Numbered from the stretch's first letter, positions 25,442 to 34,956 are shown. The stretch is DNA of 64,000 nucleotides from an uncultured Bacteroides sp. (GCA_947074205.1 CAMTOQ010000001.1:62001-126000), one strand, 5' to 3'. Program-made: numbers and translations. Notes: generated from the sequence alone by a model not told the origin.

Positions 25442-25663
25442 GAACCCATCCCTTTAGGCAGTGTGTGCCGGTTAGTACAACTCCAACCTTCAAGCCTTTT
25501 CAAATACCTTTTAGTATAGCATAACTATTTTTAGGTAGGCAGCTATACAACACACTACAAGTCCCGATTGGCAAGCAATTGCCTACTCACAAAGAGCTTT
25601 CCGCAAGCATCTTTCTCCACTTCTCCGCATATCCCCAGCCTTGCAATTAACTATTTATAGCGA

Positions 25664-25694
25664 TTGTTTAGCCTTTTTGCCTAATGTACCTTTG
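25664..25694 (+). promoter_or_regulatory. Promoter of the TonB receptor operon
   Basis: -33 TTG at 25664-25666, 20-nt spacer, -7 TACCTTTG at 25687-25694, about 40 bp before the receptor ATG. A Fur-type iron box was not recognised with confidence. Confidence 0.65.
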
Positions 25695-25735
25695 CAGCAA
25701 AAATAATAAGTACATCTCACAGGCTACAATTTGAT

Positions 25736-28138
25736 ATGAAATTCGGACTAGTTATAACATTTATACTTCTTTCCTTAACAAGCTGGGCACAACAGTCAAA
25801 ACTGACAGGTACGCTTCGTTTTCTAGATGGGCGTCCTGCTAGTTATGCAGTTGTTTATATAGACAAAAGCAAAGTATACGCCACTTCGGACGACGACGGC
25901 AATTGGCAGATGGACAAAGTGCCTTATGGCAACCACATGCTAGAGGTAAAGACTATCGAGGCCGAACCGTTTAGCATACCCATCCAAGTCAAGTCACCTT
26001 CACTTACCATCCCAATTACTTTGGAGGAGAGCAAAGACTTTCGTCTGGATGATGTCGTGATTATGGGGAAAACCGAAGAGCGCAAGATGAAAGAGCTGGG
26101 CTTTGCCGTGGGCATGGTAGAAACCAATAAAGCTAGCATTCAATCTCTACAGACCACCGACCTACTAGATCGTACAGCTGGTATCCGTATCCGCCAATCG
26201 GGTGGAATGGGCTCAGATACTCAGTTCAACATCAATGGCCTTACTGGTAACTCGGTTCGTATCTTTATCGATGGAGTACCTATTCGCAACTTCGGTAACT
26301 CTTTTTCATTGAGCAGCATCCCGCCTGCACTGATTGAGCGCATCGAGGTGTACAAAGGCGTAGTCCCTACTCACTTAGCCGAGGATGCTTTGGGTGGAGC
26401 TATCAACGTGGTCATGAAGAAGTCGGCAAGCAACAACCTTTCCGCATCTTACTCCTTCGGGTCGTTCAACACCCACCAAGCCAATGTCAACGGGCATTAC
26501 CGCAACAACAAAACAGGTTTCACTGTAGGTGGTGGAGCATTCTATAACTATACCGATAACGATTATAATGTCTGGGGCGACCAAGTGTACGTGGTGGAAG
26601 ATCCTACCACATCGGGCCGCATGAAGTATGTTACTGCTCGTCGTTTTCACGACAGCTTTCAGTCGATGGGTGTAAATGCCGATATCGGTTTCACCGGACT
26701 GAAGTGGGCCGATCGTTTGACAGCCGGAGTGGTAGTATCCGACATGGATAAAGATATCCAACATGGAGCTACGATGGAGGTAGTCTATGGCAATCGCCGA
26801 TCGGAAACAGTATCGCAAATGGTGAATCTGAAATATGAGAAGTTCAACATCCTAGAGCGTCTTTCCGTGAACCTTTACGCCTCCTACGCACACGCCAACC
26901 GTACAGTGATCGATACTATTGCCGATATCTACAACTGGAACGGCGTGGTGCTGACCGACCGCAATGGTAATCCCTACCAATGGAACAAAGGCGGTGGCGA
27001 AGCTGGCGACGCTACACATGCCAAAAACATCGAGAAGATGATTGCCGGTCGCGGTAGCTTGGACTATAAGATCAACAACACCAATAGATTGGCTGTGAAC
27101 TATCTTTTCAACCATTTCACTCGCGATGTAGACGATCCTTATTTGACAGAGCTAGAGCGTGAACTAAGCGACACACGCTACCTTACCAAAGGCATTTTAG
27201 GTGTGAGCTATAACAACTCCCTCTTCAACGAACGTTTAAAGTCGTCTTTCTTCTATAAGTATTACACACAGAAGGTAGAACTAAAAGATTTCTATATCGA
27301 AAACAATGAGACGCTTTCGGAGGTAGTCAACCGCACTACTCGCGAGTCGGGCTATGGAGCCGCTTTCTCTTTAGAGATTGTACCACGTGTGATGCTGATG
27401 CTTTCTGGCGAAAAGGCCCTGCGCATGCCCGAGAGTACAGAGATACTGGGCAACACCAGCCAAAACATCGAATCGTCATACGACTTGCGTCCCGAAGAGA
27501 GCATCAACCTAAATATCGGTTTAAACCTAGGCACATTTAAGATGAAAGACCATTGGCTGGGTTTTGATATCAACTTCTTCTACCGCGATATCAGCAACAT
27601 GATCACCCGCAAGGTAAGCAATAATACTGCCACCGACATGACCTCTTATGAGAACTTAGGCAAGGTATTGAGCAAAGGTGTGGATGTAGAGTTGAAATAT
27701 GGCTATAAAGATATGATAAGCTTCATCACAAACTTATCGAACTTCAATGCTCGTTTCAACCAGCGCTTTGATGAGAATGGCAACGAGTACAGCTACTATC
27801 GCAACCGCTTGCGCAATGCACCCTACTTCACTTGGAACAACGCATTGGAGGTGAGTTTCGACAATGTATTACTGAAAGGATCGCGCCTCACGTTGAGCTA
27901 TTATTTCAACTATGTGCATCAGTTCTTCCGCAACTGGGAGACCTTTGGCGGAGCTGGCAAGGCCATCATACCTACACAGGCGGTACACGATTGTGGGGTG
28001 AGTTATAGTTTCCCCGGGCGTAAACTCACGCTGAGCTTTGATGGTCGCAACATCACCAACGAGCAGGTGTTCGACAACTGGGCACTGCAAAAGCCCGGAC
28101 GTGCCTTCTACGGCAAGGTGAGCTACCGTATCTTCTAA
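25736..28138 (+). CDS. TonB-dependent receptor, XusA-like (siderophore type)
   Basis: 800 residues. The signal peptide ends near SWAQ. A carboxypeptidase-regulatory-like domain follows (~22-105, TGTLRFLDGRPASYAVVYI). Then comes a plug domain (DLLDRTAGIRIRQSGGMG, VYKGVVPTHLAEDALGGAINV) and a 22-strand-type barrel ending GKVSYRIF. The single N-terminal extension and length suit siderophore/xenosiderophore receptors, not SusC proteins, and no SusD follows. The next gene, 27 bp on, is a propeller lipoprotein resembling XusB, the surface siderophore binder of Bacteroides. Iron-chelate uptake is therefore likely but inferred; corrinoid or haem remain alternatives. Confidence 0.83.
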   Translation: MKFGLVITFILLSLTSWAQQSKLTGTLRFLDGRPASYAVVYIDKSKVYATSDDDGNWQMDKVPYGNHMLEVKTIEAEPFSIPIQVKSPSLTIPITLEESKDFRLDDVVIMGKTEERKMKELGFAVGMVETNKASIQSLQTTDLLDRTAGIRIRQSGGMGSDTQFNINGLTGNSVRIFIDGVPIRNFGNSFSLSSIPPALIERIEVYKGVVPTHLAEDALGGAINVVMKKSASNNLSASYSFGSFNTHQANVNGHYRNNKTGFTVGGGAFYNYTDNDYNVWGDQVYVVEDPTTSGRMKYVTARRFHDSFQSMGVNADIGFTGLKWADRLTAGVVVSDMDKDIQHGATMEVVYGNRRSETVSQMVNLKYEKFNILERLSVNLYASYAHANRTVIDTIADIYNWNGVVLTDRNGNPYQWNKGGGEAGDATHAKNIEKMIAGRGSLDYKINNTNRLAVNYLFNHFTRDVDDPYLTELERELSDTRYLTKGILGVSYNNSLFNERLKSSFFYKYYTQKVELKDFYIENNETLSEVVNRTTRESGYGAAFSLEIVPRVMLMLSGEKALRMPESTEILGNTSQNIESSYDLRPEESINLNIGLNLGTFKMKDHWLGFDINFFYRDISNMITRKVSNNTATDMTSYENLGKVLSKGVDVELKYGYKDMISFITNLSNFNARFNQRFDENGNEYSYYRNRLRNAPYFTWNNALEVSFDNVLLKGSRLTLSYYFNYVHQFFRNWETFGGAGKAIIPTQAVHDCGVSYSFPGRKLTLSFDGRNITNEQVFDNWALQKPGRAFYGKVSYRIF

Positions 28139-28165
28139 ATAAAGAAAAAGATTATCAACAATAAA

Positions 28166-29470
28166 ATGAAAACTAAAATGAAAAGAAATCTACTTAAAGG
28201 CTTAGGCTTATTAGCTATGTCGGCTGCAATGGTCGGTATCAGCAGCTGCGAAAGTGTTGAGTTGAACAGTCACACCAACGGAGGTAATGAGGATGTTACT
28301 ACACGTGCTTGGTTTAATATTGCTATGGGTACAGACGTGAGTGGCAGCACAGGTGCCACTTATGTACAAGCGTTGAGCGATGTTACTTCGGGAACAGTAT
28401 CTTTCAAAGGACATGGATTTGAAGTACCTTGCACACGCACAGCAAGAATCTTTGCTTCGGAAGATGGCAAGATACTCTATAGCCTCGATTACGGTGGCGG
28501 TACTATCAGCAAGTATGATGTAAACGGTGGACAGTCGTACACACTAGATACGCGTATCAATGTGTCGTATGCCATCGGTACCGAAAACCCTCGTTGGACA
28601 AAGTTGACCGATCAGTATGCAATGGTACAACACGCCACTACCTCTCATCAGATGAATGCGGACAATACGTACAACTACACTAAAGCATTGATCTACCTCG
28701 TTTCATTGGATCTTGGCGAGATGAGTATGAACTCTATCGAACAGTTTGACATGCCTCGCTCGGCCGAAGATGACGAAAAGAGTCTGCACGTATGGCGCAT
28801 CGACGCACCTGTGGTGCAAGGTGGTAAAGCCTATGTGGGCCTCAACAAGCGCTCTTATGACCCTACAACAGCATCTAACGTGAGTACCTCTGACTATAGC
28901 GCTTCTACATTGGTAGTAGACTATCCATCGTTGACCAATCCAAAAATAATCAGCTCAACCAACGGCAAAGGCTCTACACAAGGCTATCGCACACCCGTGG
29001 CACATGCCGATGAAAAAGGCGATATCTATCAGATCACTGCTGCACCATCGAAAATGTTGAAGATCAGCAATGGCGACTATGACAACAGTTATGTAATGGA
29101 TCTATCGGCTCTTCTTGGTGTAGAGATTGGATCTAATGGCTGGTTCTATGTAGGCAACGGCATTGGCTACTTGCCATATTACGATAAAGCATTGGGCAAC
29201 AGCGCAGCTGCCGGTGCATGGAGTGTGGCTCGTATCGACCTATACAACAAGTCGGTTGTAAAACTTAACGTACCTCAAAACCTTTGGTTGCAACAGTATC
29301 AGTACAGCATCACTGGCGAAGATGGCAAATTCTATATGGCACTTGCTCCTGTAACCGGCGAAGGTCATATCTATATGTTCGACCCTACATCGACTTCGGC
29401 CGATGGTTTCGAGAAAGGCGCTACACTGCCTGCACTTGATTCGGACTGCACTTATATCGGCATCTTCTAA
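28166..29470 (+). CDS. Surface propeller lipoprotein, XusB/DUF4374-like
   Basis: 434 residues with signal peptide and lipobox SSC (Cys ~28). The rest reads as a beta-propeller: repeated G-x-Y/F strands such as GKILYSLDYGGGTISKYD, GGKAYVGLNKRSYD and DGKFYMALAPVTGEGHIY. It resembles DUF4374 proteins, of which XusB captures catecholate siderophores and works with the TonB receptor XusA. The gene pairs with the receptor just upstream. The third member, the PepSY membrane protein XusC, is absent: a terminator follows 46 bp later. DUF4374 membership is my best reading, not verified. Confidence 0.68.
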   Translation: MKTKMKRNLLKGLGLLAMSAAMVGISSCESVELNSHTNGGNEDVTTRAWFNIAMGTDVSGSTGATYVQALSDVTSGTVSFKGHGFEVPCTRTARIFASEDGKILYSLDYGGGTISKYDVNGGQSYTLDTRINVSYAIGTENPRWTKLTDQYAMVQHATTSHQMNADNTYNYTKALIYLVSLDLGEMSMNSIEQFDMPRSAEDDEKSLHVWRIDAPVVQGGKAYVGLNKRSYDPTTASNVSTSDYSASTLVVDYPSLTNPKIISSTNGKGSTQGYRTPVAHADEKGDIYQITAAPSKMLKISNGDYDNSYVMDLSALLGVEIGSNGWFYVGNGIGYLPYYDKALGNSAAAGAWSVARIDLYNKSVVKLNVPQNLWLQQYQYSITGEDGKFYMALAPVTGEGHIYMFDPTSTSADGFEKGATLPALDSDCTYIGIF

Positions 29471-29516
29471 CAAATGGCTTTACATAATTGCTTAATTAAT
29501 TGATTGATTGAAAGAC

Positions 29517-29567
29517 AACGCCTCGCATCTCCTTATGGAAGAATGCGAGGCGTTTCTTTTTTTCTTT
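29517..29567 (+). terminator. Terminator of the receptor-propeller operon
   Basis: Perfect 12-bp stem AACGCCTCGCAT/ATGCGAGGCGTT with 14-nt loop, followed by a long T-run. Confidence 0.9.
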
Positions 29568-29899
29568 CTAGCCGACCACAATGGCCAAGCTTCTTTCTTT
29601 GTCCTAATGAAGCATTTGGTGAGGTATTTGCGCACCGTAATATCGTAGAGTCGGAGGTAGAGATAAGGATAGTGTACCATTTAGAACGGATAAGATATAT
29701 CGCCTAAACATGATAGCGACTACACCGCGCAGTCCATCGAGTACGTTGTAGTGGGGATTGGTATTGGGAAACACCAAATGAACATATCAATATTTTTCCA
29801 AACCCACTAGAAAGTTGCACCACCTCACTCCCCCATATCACAAAGAGGTAAAGAGGGTTCCATCGGCACCTGTAACCATCTATAAATCTGTAATTTGCA
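29568..29899. other. Intergenic region without a recognisable gene
   Basis: About 330 bp between the operon terminator and repeat copy C. The 67-aa ORF-track entry that enters it (29504-29707) reads through the terminator hairpin and looks spurious. I see no promoter or RNA gene. Confidence 0.6.
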
Positions 29900-30009
29900 A
29901 AAGAGCTTTACTCAACATATTGAGTAGCCCTACTCACCGCACTGAATAGCCCTACTCACCGAGGTAGCAAGGGCTAGCCACCAAGCAGAGTAGCCCTAGT
30001 CAGCAAATC
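29900..30009. repeat. 22-nt tandem repeat array, copy C (5 diverged units)
   Basis: Four clear 22-nt units from 29922, preceded by a degenerate one. They start GAGTAGCCCTACTCACC, GAATAGCCCTACTCACC, AGCAAGGGCTAGCCACC and GAGTAGCCCTAGTCAGC. The period and the TAGCCCT core match copies A and B, but the second half often reads TACTCACC in place of TTGCCACC. The third unit carries the core inverted (AAGGGCT), as in copy A. Intergenic and non-coding. Confidence 0.75.
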
Positions 30010-30019
30010 GAATAAAAAA

Positions 30020-30057
30020 GCGTGCCATTCTGAGTATCTCTATTCAGAATGGCACGC
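30020..30057 (-). terminator. Terminator of pepP
   Basis: Perfect 14-bp stem GCGTGCCATTCTGA/TCAGAATGGCACGC with 10-nt loop. On the minus strand it is followed by a T-run. Confidence 0.88.
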
Positions 30058-30087
30058 CTCTATTTGTTGTCTATTTTTACTCCAAAC

Positions 30088-31461
30088 TTATCGCAAAGCT
30101 TCCACCTCTTCTGGAGTCAAAGGAATCTGCTTGCCTAGACGGCGTGTGCCCGATGGGGTAATTAGATAATCTTCTTCGTTGCGTATACCGCCAAAGTCCT
30201 TATAGGTTTGCACCTTGTCGTAGTTGATAAAATCGGCAAATTTGCCTTCGGCTTGCCATTGGTCTATCAACTCAGGGATGAAGTAGATGCCTGGTTCAAC
30301 AGTCAGTACAAAGCCGGGTTGAAGTGGCAATGCCAAACGTTGCGAGCGGCGACCAAACTGCGTGCTCTTTGGTTGGCCATCGTAGCCTACCCACACTTCG
30401 CCAAGGTTCTCCATATCGTGTACATCAAGTCCCATCATGTGGCCCAAACCGTGAGGGAAGAACAGTGCATGTGCACCTTCGCGTACAGCAGCCTCAGCAT
30501 CCCCCTTCATCAAACCAAGGTTTTTCATACCATCGACAAGCACTAGAGAAGCGTAGTCATATACATCCATATAGTTGATGCCGGGGCGAAGAGCTGCCAC
30601 AGAAGCGTTGTGCATAGCGTTCTGTATCTCGTACACCTCGCGTTGACGAGTAGTAAATGTTTTCGAAGCAGGTATGGTGCTCGACATATCGCCGGCATAG
30701 CCCATAGCCGTTTCGGCACCTGCATCAATCAAGAACAGGTCGCCTTCGTTTACCTTGTTGCCATGATAGTGGTTGTGCAAGGTTTGACCATTGATTGTAG
30801 CAATCGTAGCAAATGAAGTTTCGCAACCATTGCGCATGGCTACAGCCTCCATAGCTGCCACTACTTCGTACTCCATCATACCCGGACGCAACACACGCAT
30901 CGCCTCGATGTGCATATCGGCAGTAACATTACAAGCACGTTCAATCTCTACTATCTCTTCTTCGGTCTTAAAGTTACGTTGACTCACCACCGCGCGGATA
31001 AAGGGCACCGATCCGGGTTGCTCATAAGGAGGCAATCCTAACCAGTCCATCAATTTCAAACGATGTTCAGCACGATAGGGCGGCAAGTAGTTCACTGCAC
31101 GTTTATCTACCCCACATTTATCGATAAATTCCATTATTTTACAAGCAGGGCGCACCTCTGTGATACCTACACGCTCGGCTTTATCACGCAAAGTAGGCTG
31201 TACACCCATCCAAATAATATCGTCAATAGTCAGCTCATCGCCAAAAATGATGGTGCGAGCATTGTCTACGTCAATAATAGCCGAAAGGCCAGCTTGAGCG
31301 ATACCAAAGTAATAAAGGAAAGTAGAATCTTGGCGATAGCGGAACGTATTTCCTGCATAATGAAGACCCTGTTCTTCGTTGCCCAAAAAGAGGCAGACTC
31401 CCGAACCCATGCGCTCCATAAGGGTAGCGCGACGTGCCATATAAGTTTCTTTGCTGAACAT
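30088..31461 (-). CDS. pepP: Xaa-Pro aminopeptidase (M24B, aminopeptidase P)
   Basis: 457 residues. The N-terminal creatinase-like domain (~1-165) has YFGIAQAGLSAIIDV. The M24 catalytic domain carries the dinuclear metal ligands in DAGAETAMGYAGDMSST, the His in FPHGLGHMMGLDVHD, and Glu in VLTVEPGIYFIPE and GGIRNEEDYLIT. It releases N-terminal residues in front of proline in the cytoplasm. A -7-like TATCTTTG (complement at 31490-31497) lies about 30 bp upstream. Monocistronic. Confidence 0.95.
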   Translation of the reverse strand: MFSKETYMARRATLMERMGSGVCLFLGNEEQGLHYAGNTFRYRQDSTFLYYFGIAQAGLSAIIDVDNARTIIFGDELTIDDIIWMGVQPTLRDKAERVGITEVRPACKIMEFIDKCGVDKRAVNYLPPYRAEHRLKLMDWLGLPPYEQPGSVPFIRAVVSQRNFKTEEEIVEIERACNVTADMHIEAMRVLRPGMMEYEVVAAMEAVAMRNGCETSFATIATINGQTLHNHYHGNKVNEGDLFLIDAGAETAMGYAGDMSSTIPASKTFTTRQREVYEIQNAMHNASVAALRPGINYMDVYDYASLVLVDGMKNLGLMKGDAEAAVREGAHALFFPHGLGHMMGLDVHDMENLGEVWVGYDGQPKSTQFGRRSQRLALPLQPGFVLTVEPGIYFIPELIDQWQAEGKFADFINYDKVQTYKDFGGIRNEEDYLITPSGTRRLGKQIPLTPEEVEALR

Positions 31462-31597
31462 AGTACAATTACGTTAATAGTGAATTCAACAAAGATATTG
31501 GTTTTGCTGTTATACTAAAAAAAAGAAGCTGCCAATCTCTGCTTTTTGTACTAAAAAGCTATTTTTGCAACGGATATTAGCATCCTAAATCAGAGTT

Positions 31598-33067
31598 ATG
31601 TCGCAAAATCGTCAGATACAATCCCAAAGTCAACAGCAGGTACAAACCCTCTCGCCCCAACAGATATTGGCGGTAAAGCTTCTAGAGCTCCCCACAATGG
31701 AGTTCGAAGACCGCATTCATGCCGAACTACTTGAAAACCCGGCGCTGGACGAAGGAAAGGAAGAGGAGTCTACTACCGATGTGCTGACCCCTGAAAATGA
31801 CGGGGAGACTGAGAGTATGGAATATGACGCGATGGACGACTATCTGCGCGATGATGACATACCGGATTATAAGTTACAAGACAACAACAGATCTCGTGGA
31901 GAGGTGCAAGAGGAGATTCCTTTGGCCGGTGAGATATCGTTCTACGAAGTGTTGAACGAGCAGCTCAACGAGCGCGACCTCAACGAGCATCAACGACAGT
32001 TGGCCGAGTATCTTATCGGCTCACTAGACGATGATGGGTTGCTACGTAAATCTTTAGAATCCATATGCGATGAACTAGCCATCTATATCGGCATCATGAC
32101 CGATGAGAAAGAGCTGGAAGAGGTGTTGCACATCATCCAAGACTTCGACCCTGCCGGTATCGGTGCACGAGACCTGCGCGAATGTCTTTTGATTCAGCTC
32201 CACCGCAAGCGCGAAGACGATCCGCACAATGAGTTGTTGATTCTTGAACAGCGCATCATAAAAGATTGCTACGAAGAGTTTATCAAGAAGCATTGGGAGA
32301 AGATGCAAAGAAAACTCGACATCACCGAAGAGAAGTTGCAGGAGGCATTAGCCGACATCACTCGCCTCAACCCTCGCCCTGGCGCATCGCTTGGCGAAAC
32401 TGTGGGGCGAAATATGCAACATATCATCCCCGATTTTATCATCGAGAGCTTCGACGATGGCACTATCACAGTGACCCTAAACAGCCGCAATACACCCGAG
32501 TTGCGCATGAGCCGCGACTTCACCGATATGGCGAAAACCTACACCGACAGTCCTAATTCGATGAGCAAAGAGTCGAAAGAGGCTTTTCTCTTCTTGAAGC
32601 AGAAGATGGATGCGGCGCAGGGTTTCATCAATGCCGTGAAGCAGCGTCAACACACCATGATGAGCACTATGGAGGCCATCGTGGCCTTTCAGCGTCCCTT
32701 CTTTGCCGATGGCGACGAATCGCTTCTCCGACCTATGATTCTGAAAGACATTGCCGAGCGCACAGGTCTCGACATATCTACCATATCGCGTGTGAGCAAT
32801 AGCAAATACGCACAAACTAACTTTGGTATCTATCCACTAAAGTATTTCTTTAGCGATGGTTATACCACCGAAGATGGAGAAGAGCTATCGGTACGCGAGA
32901 TTAAACGCATCTTGAAAGAGTGTATCGACAACGAAGATAAAAAGAAGCCTCTAACCGATGATGAATTGGCCGAGATACTTAAAGAGAAGGGTTATCCTAT
33001 AGCCCGCCGCACAGTGGCCAAGTATCGCCAACAGCTCAATATCCCTGTGGCTAGACTCCGAAAATAA
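31598..33067 (+). CDS. rpoN: RNA polymerase sigma-54 factor
   Basis: 489 residues. Region I is glutamine-rich (QSQSQQQVQTLSPQQILAVK) with LELPTMEFEDRIHAELLENPAL. An acidic region II follows (~50-105). The core-binding region and the helix-turn-helix (ERTGLDISTISRVSNSKYAQT) are present. The RpoN box for the -24 element is at the C-terminus (PIARRTVAKYRQQLNIP). It directs transcription only with AAA+ enhancer-binding proteins, none of which is in this window. Followed 22 bp later by a PAP2-like membrane protein gene. Confidence 0.97.
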   Translation: MSQNRQIQSQSQQQVQTLSPQQILAVKLLELPTMEFEDRIHAELLENPALDEGKEEESTTDVLTPENDGETESMEYDAMDDYLRDDDIPDYKLQDNNRSRGEVQEEIPLAGEISFYEVLNEQLNERDLNEHQRQLAEYLIGSLDDDGLLRKSLESICDELAIYIGIMTDEKELEEVLHIIQDFDPAGIGARDLRECLLIQLHRKREDDPHNELLILEQRIIKDCYEEFIKKHWEKMQRKLDITEEKLQEALADITRLNPRPGASLGETVGRNMQHIIPDFIIESFDDGTITVTLNSRNTPELRMSRDFTDMAKTYTDSPNSMSKESKEAFLFLKQKMDAAQGFINAVKQRQHTMMSTMEAIVAFQRPFFADGDESLLRPMILKDIAERTGLDISTISRVSNSKYAQTNFGIYPLKYFFSDGYTTEDGEELSVREIKRILKECIDNEDKKKPLTDDELAEILKEKGYPIARRTVAKYRQQLNIPVARLRK

Positions 33068-33089
33068 ACCCCTTAATACACAAAAGGTA

Positions 33090-33821
33090 ATGAATACCTC
33101 AACAGAGATAGATTATAGTTGCGAGATGGACAACACAGTGACTACCACTCCCGAGACAAAGGGCAGAGAAAGAGGGCTACGTCGAGCAGCTAGAATCATG
33201 TCATGGCTACTTCACCCCGCTATAATACCGTTATTGGTGTTCACCGTCCTGTTTGTGTTTACCTATCTGCGCATCTTGCCCAATGCCTATAAACTAATAG
33301 TGCTCGGCATCATCGCCTGTTTCACCATTGTGACCCCTGCCATAGCTATCTATGTGTACCGCCGTCTACATAAAATCAGTATTACCGACATCAGCAATCT
33401 GCGCCATCGCCGCTTCATTCCTTTCTTGATGACCGCTATGTGCTACTTTGTCTGCCTACAACTGATGTACAAGTTAATGCTACCTTGGTATATGACAGGC
33501 GTAATTGTGGCTGCCCTTATCATTCAAATCATCTGCATGATTGCTAATTTCTGGTGGAAGCTTAGCGAGCACATGGCAGGTATGGGCGCTATAATTGGTG
33601 GACTAGTGGCTTTTGGTACTCTATTTGGCTACAACCCCTTAATGTGTCTTTCTTTTGCCATCCTCATATCGGGTGCAATGGGTAGCTCTCGCATGATTCT
33701 GCGCTTTCACTCTTTGGGACAAGTACTTGCCAGCTTCGTTGTTGGCTTCGTCTCTACCATCTTTGTATTGAACCCACAGTACAATAGTGTGCTAAGATTC
33801 TTGTTGGAAGCGGGATTGTAA
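33090..33821 (+). CDS. PAP2-like integral membrane protein
   Basis: 243 residues with six predicted transmembrane segments after a ~35-residue hydrophilic N-terminus. Late segments resemble PAP2 phosphatase motifs: KLSEHMAGMGAIIGG in place of the PSGH motif, and SSRMILRFHSLGQVLA in place of SRxxxxxHxxxD. The final Asp is Gln and the first motif (KxxxxxxRP) is not seen, so catalysis is doubtful. An alternative start lies at residue 13. Probably cotranscribed with rpoN. Could act on undecaprenyl or phosphatidyl phosphates if active, but this is uncertain. Confidence 0.65.
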   Translation: MNTSTEIDYSCEMDNTVTTTPETKGRERGLRRAARIMSWLLHPAIIPLLVFTVLFVFTYLRILPNAYKLIVLGIIACFTIVTPAIAIYVYRRLHKISITDISNLRHRRFIPFLMTAMCYFVCLQLMYKLMLPWYMTGVIVAALIIQIICMIANFWWKLSEHMAGMGAIIGGLVAFGTLFGYNPLMCLSFAILISGAMGSSRMILRFHSLGQVLASFVVGFVSTIFVLNPQYNSVLRFLLEAGL

Positions 33822-33918
33822 TAGAAAAAGAACTAGATGTTCGCATCTCTTCAGAAATCGCATATCAACAAAATGACATATGAGTTTGTTAGTCTTTAAA
33901 CTCTAATCAATTATTGAT

Positions 33919-34914
33919 ATGAAGCATTTAAAATATCTTTTAGCAATAATGTTTTTTGGCTTTGCTTGCTCTTCCGATCATTCCTCAAACGAACCTGACA
34001 ACCCTGAACCTGATGTTACAAAAACTTTTTTAGTTAGCTCTTATTTAAGAGGTAATTTCTATAATAGGGGACTTATATCATCTTTGCAGCTAAATGCCTG
34101 CACTGACATAATTTGTATCGGAGCTACTCCTAACGTAGATGGCACTCTAGTATTTGATAGTTTTGACTTATTCAATGGGGAAGGTGCGGCAACTTATGAA
34201 GATCTAATTGCTTCAATTAAAAATGAGTTGACGGGAAAAACAACTCTAAGACTTGGTATTTCGGGTGGAGACTATTGGAAACAAATGGTCACTAATCAGA
34301 CAGCAATTAATAATTTTGCGCAAAACGTGAAATCGTCATTGACAACATTGCAGCTCGATGGAGTAGACCTAGATTTTGAATGGGCCGAAAACGATACTGA
34401 ATATTCAAACTATAGCTTAGCTATTGTTGCTTTATCAGATGCACTGTCAGAAGATCAAATATTCTCTATTACCCTAGACCCTGATTCATATAAGATTTCG
34501 GATGATGCAATTCAAGCTGTAACATATATCTCATTGCAGTGCTACGGCCCTTCACCTACCCGATTTAGTTATGACAATTATGTATCAAGCATAAATGATC
34601 TTATTAGCTATGGTATTCCGGCAGATAAATTAGTTCCGGGAATACCATTTTACGGTGTAACAGCTGATGATTCGAAACAAACCGTTTCCTATAGTGAATT
34701 TGTAAACTCTAACCTCATAACATCTCCGGCTATCAACGAAGTAAGTTATAATAATGTTAGCTATGTATTCAATGGAGTCGATATGGTTATGAAAAAAACA
34801 TCCTACGCGTATTCTGAAGGATATTATGGCGTCATGAGTTGGAGTCTTGGTACTGACACTGATTATTCTAGTAAATGGTCATTGCTCAAGGCAATAAATA
34901 CAAGCTTAAACTAA
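33919..34914 (+). CDS. GH18-family lipoprotein glycosidase
   Basis: 331 residues with signal peptide and lipobox FACS (Cys ~17). The GH18 catalytic motif DGxDxDxE is present as LDGVDLDFEW, with the last Glu as proton donor. A downstream YISLQCYGPS strand and the C-terminal GYYGVMSWSLGTD (the conserved barrel Trp) complete the TIM barrel. Members are chitinases or endo-beta-N-acetylglucosaminidases that cut N-glycans or chitin oligomers. A small single-domain lipoprotein suits the endoglycosidase group, acting at the cell surface. The gene is clearly more AT-rich than neighbouring rpoN and ispG, hinting at acquisition. No SusCD partner nearby. Confidence 0.87.
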   Translation: MKHLKYLLAIMFFGFACSSDHSSNEPDNPEPDVTKTFLVSSYLRGNFYNRGLISSLQLNACTDIICIGATPNVDGTLVFDSFDLFNGEGAATYEDLIASIKNELTGKTTLRLGISGGDYWKQMVTNQTAINNFAQNVKSSLTTLQLDGVDLDFEWAENDTEYSNYSLAIVALSDALSEDQIFSITLDPDSYKISDDAIQAVTYISLQCYGPSPTRFSYDNYVSSINDLISYGIPADKLVPGIPFYGVTADDSKQTVSYSEFVNSNLITSPAINEVSYNNVSYVFNGVDMVMKKTSYAYSEGYYGVMSWSLGTDTDYSSKWSLLKAINTSLN

Positions 34915-34956
34915 TCATCTTTTAGGATATACAATGCTTCTTAAAAAAAATATTTT

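Noticed and set aside
28166-29470. Fimbrillin-type cleavage site (TTRAW) in the XusB-like lipoprotein
   Set aside because: The Arg lies only about 20 residues after the lipid Cys with no preceding hydrophobic strand, and the rest is a propeller; coincidence.
29504-29707. 67-aa ORF after the XusB-like gene
   Set aside because: It runs through a perfect terminator hairpin and has random composition.
29471-30087. A XusC-like PepSY gene behind the propeller lipoprotein
   Set aside because: A strong terminator follows at once and no PepSY-like frame exists before pepP on the opposite strand.
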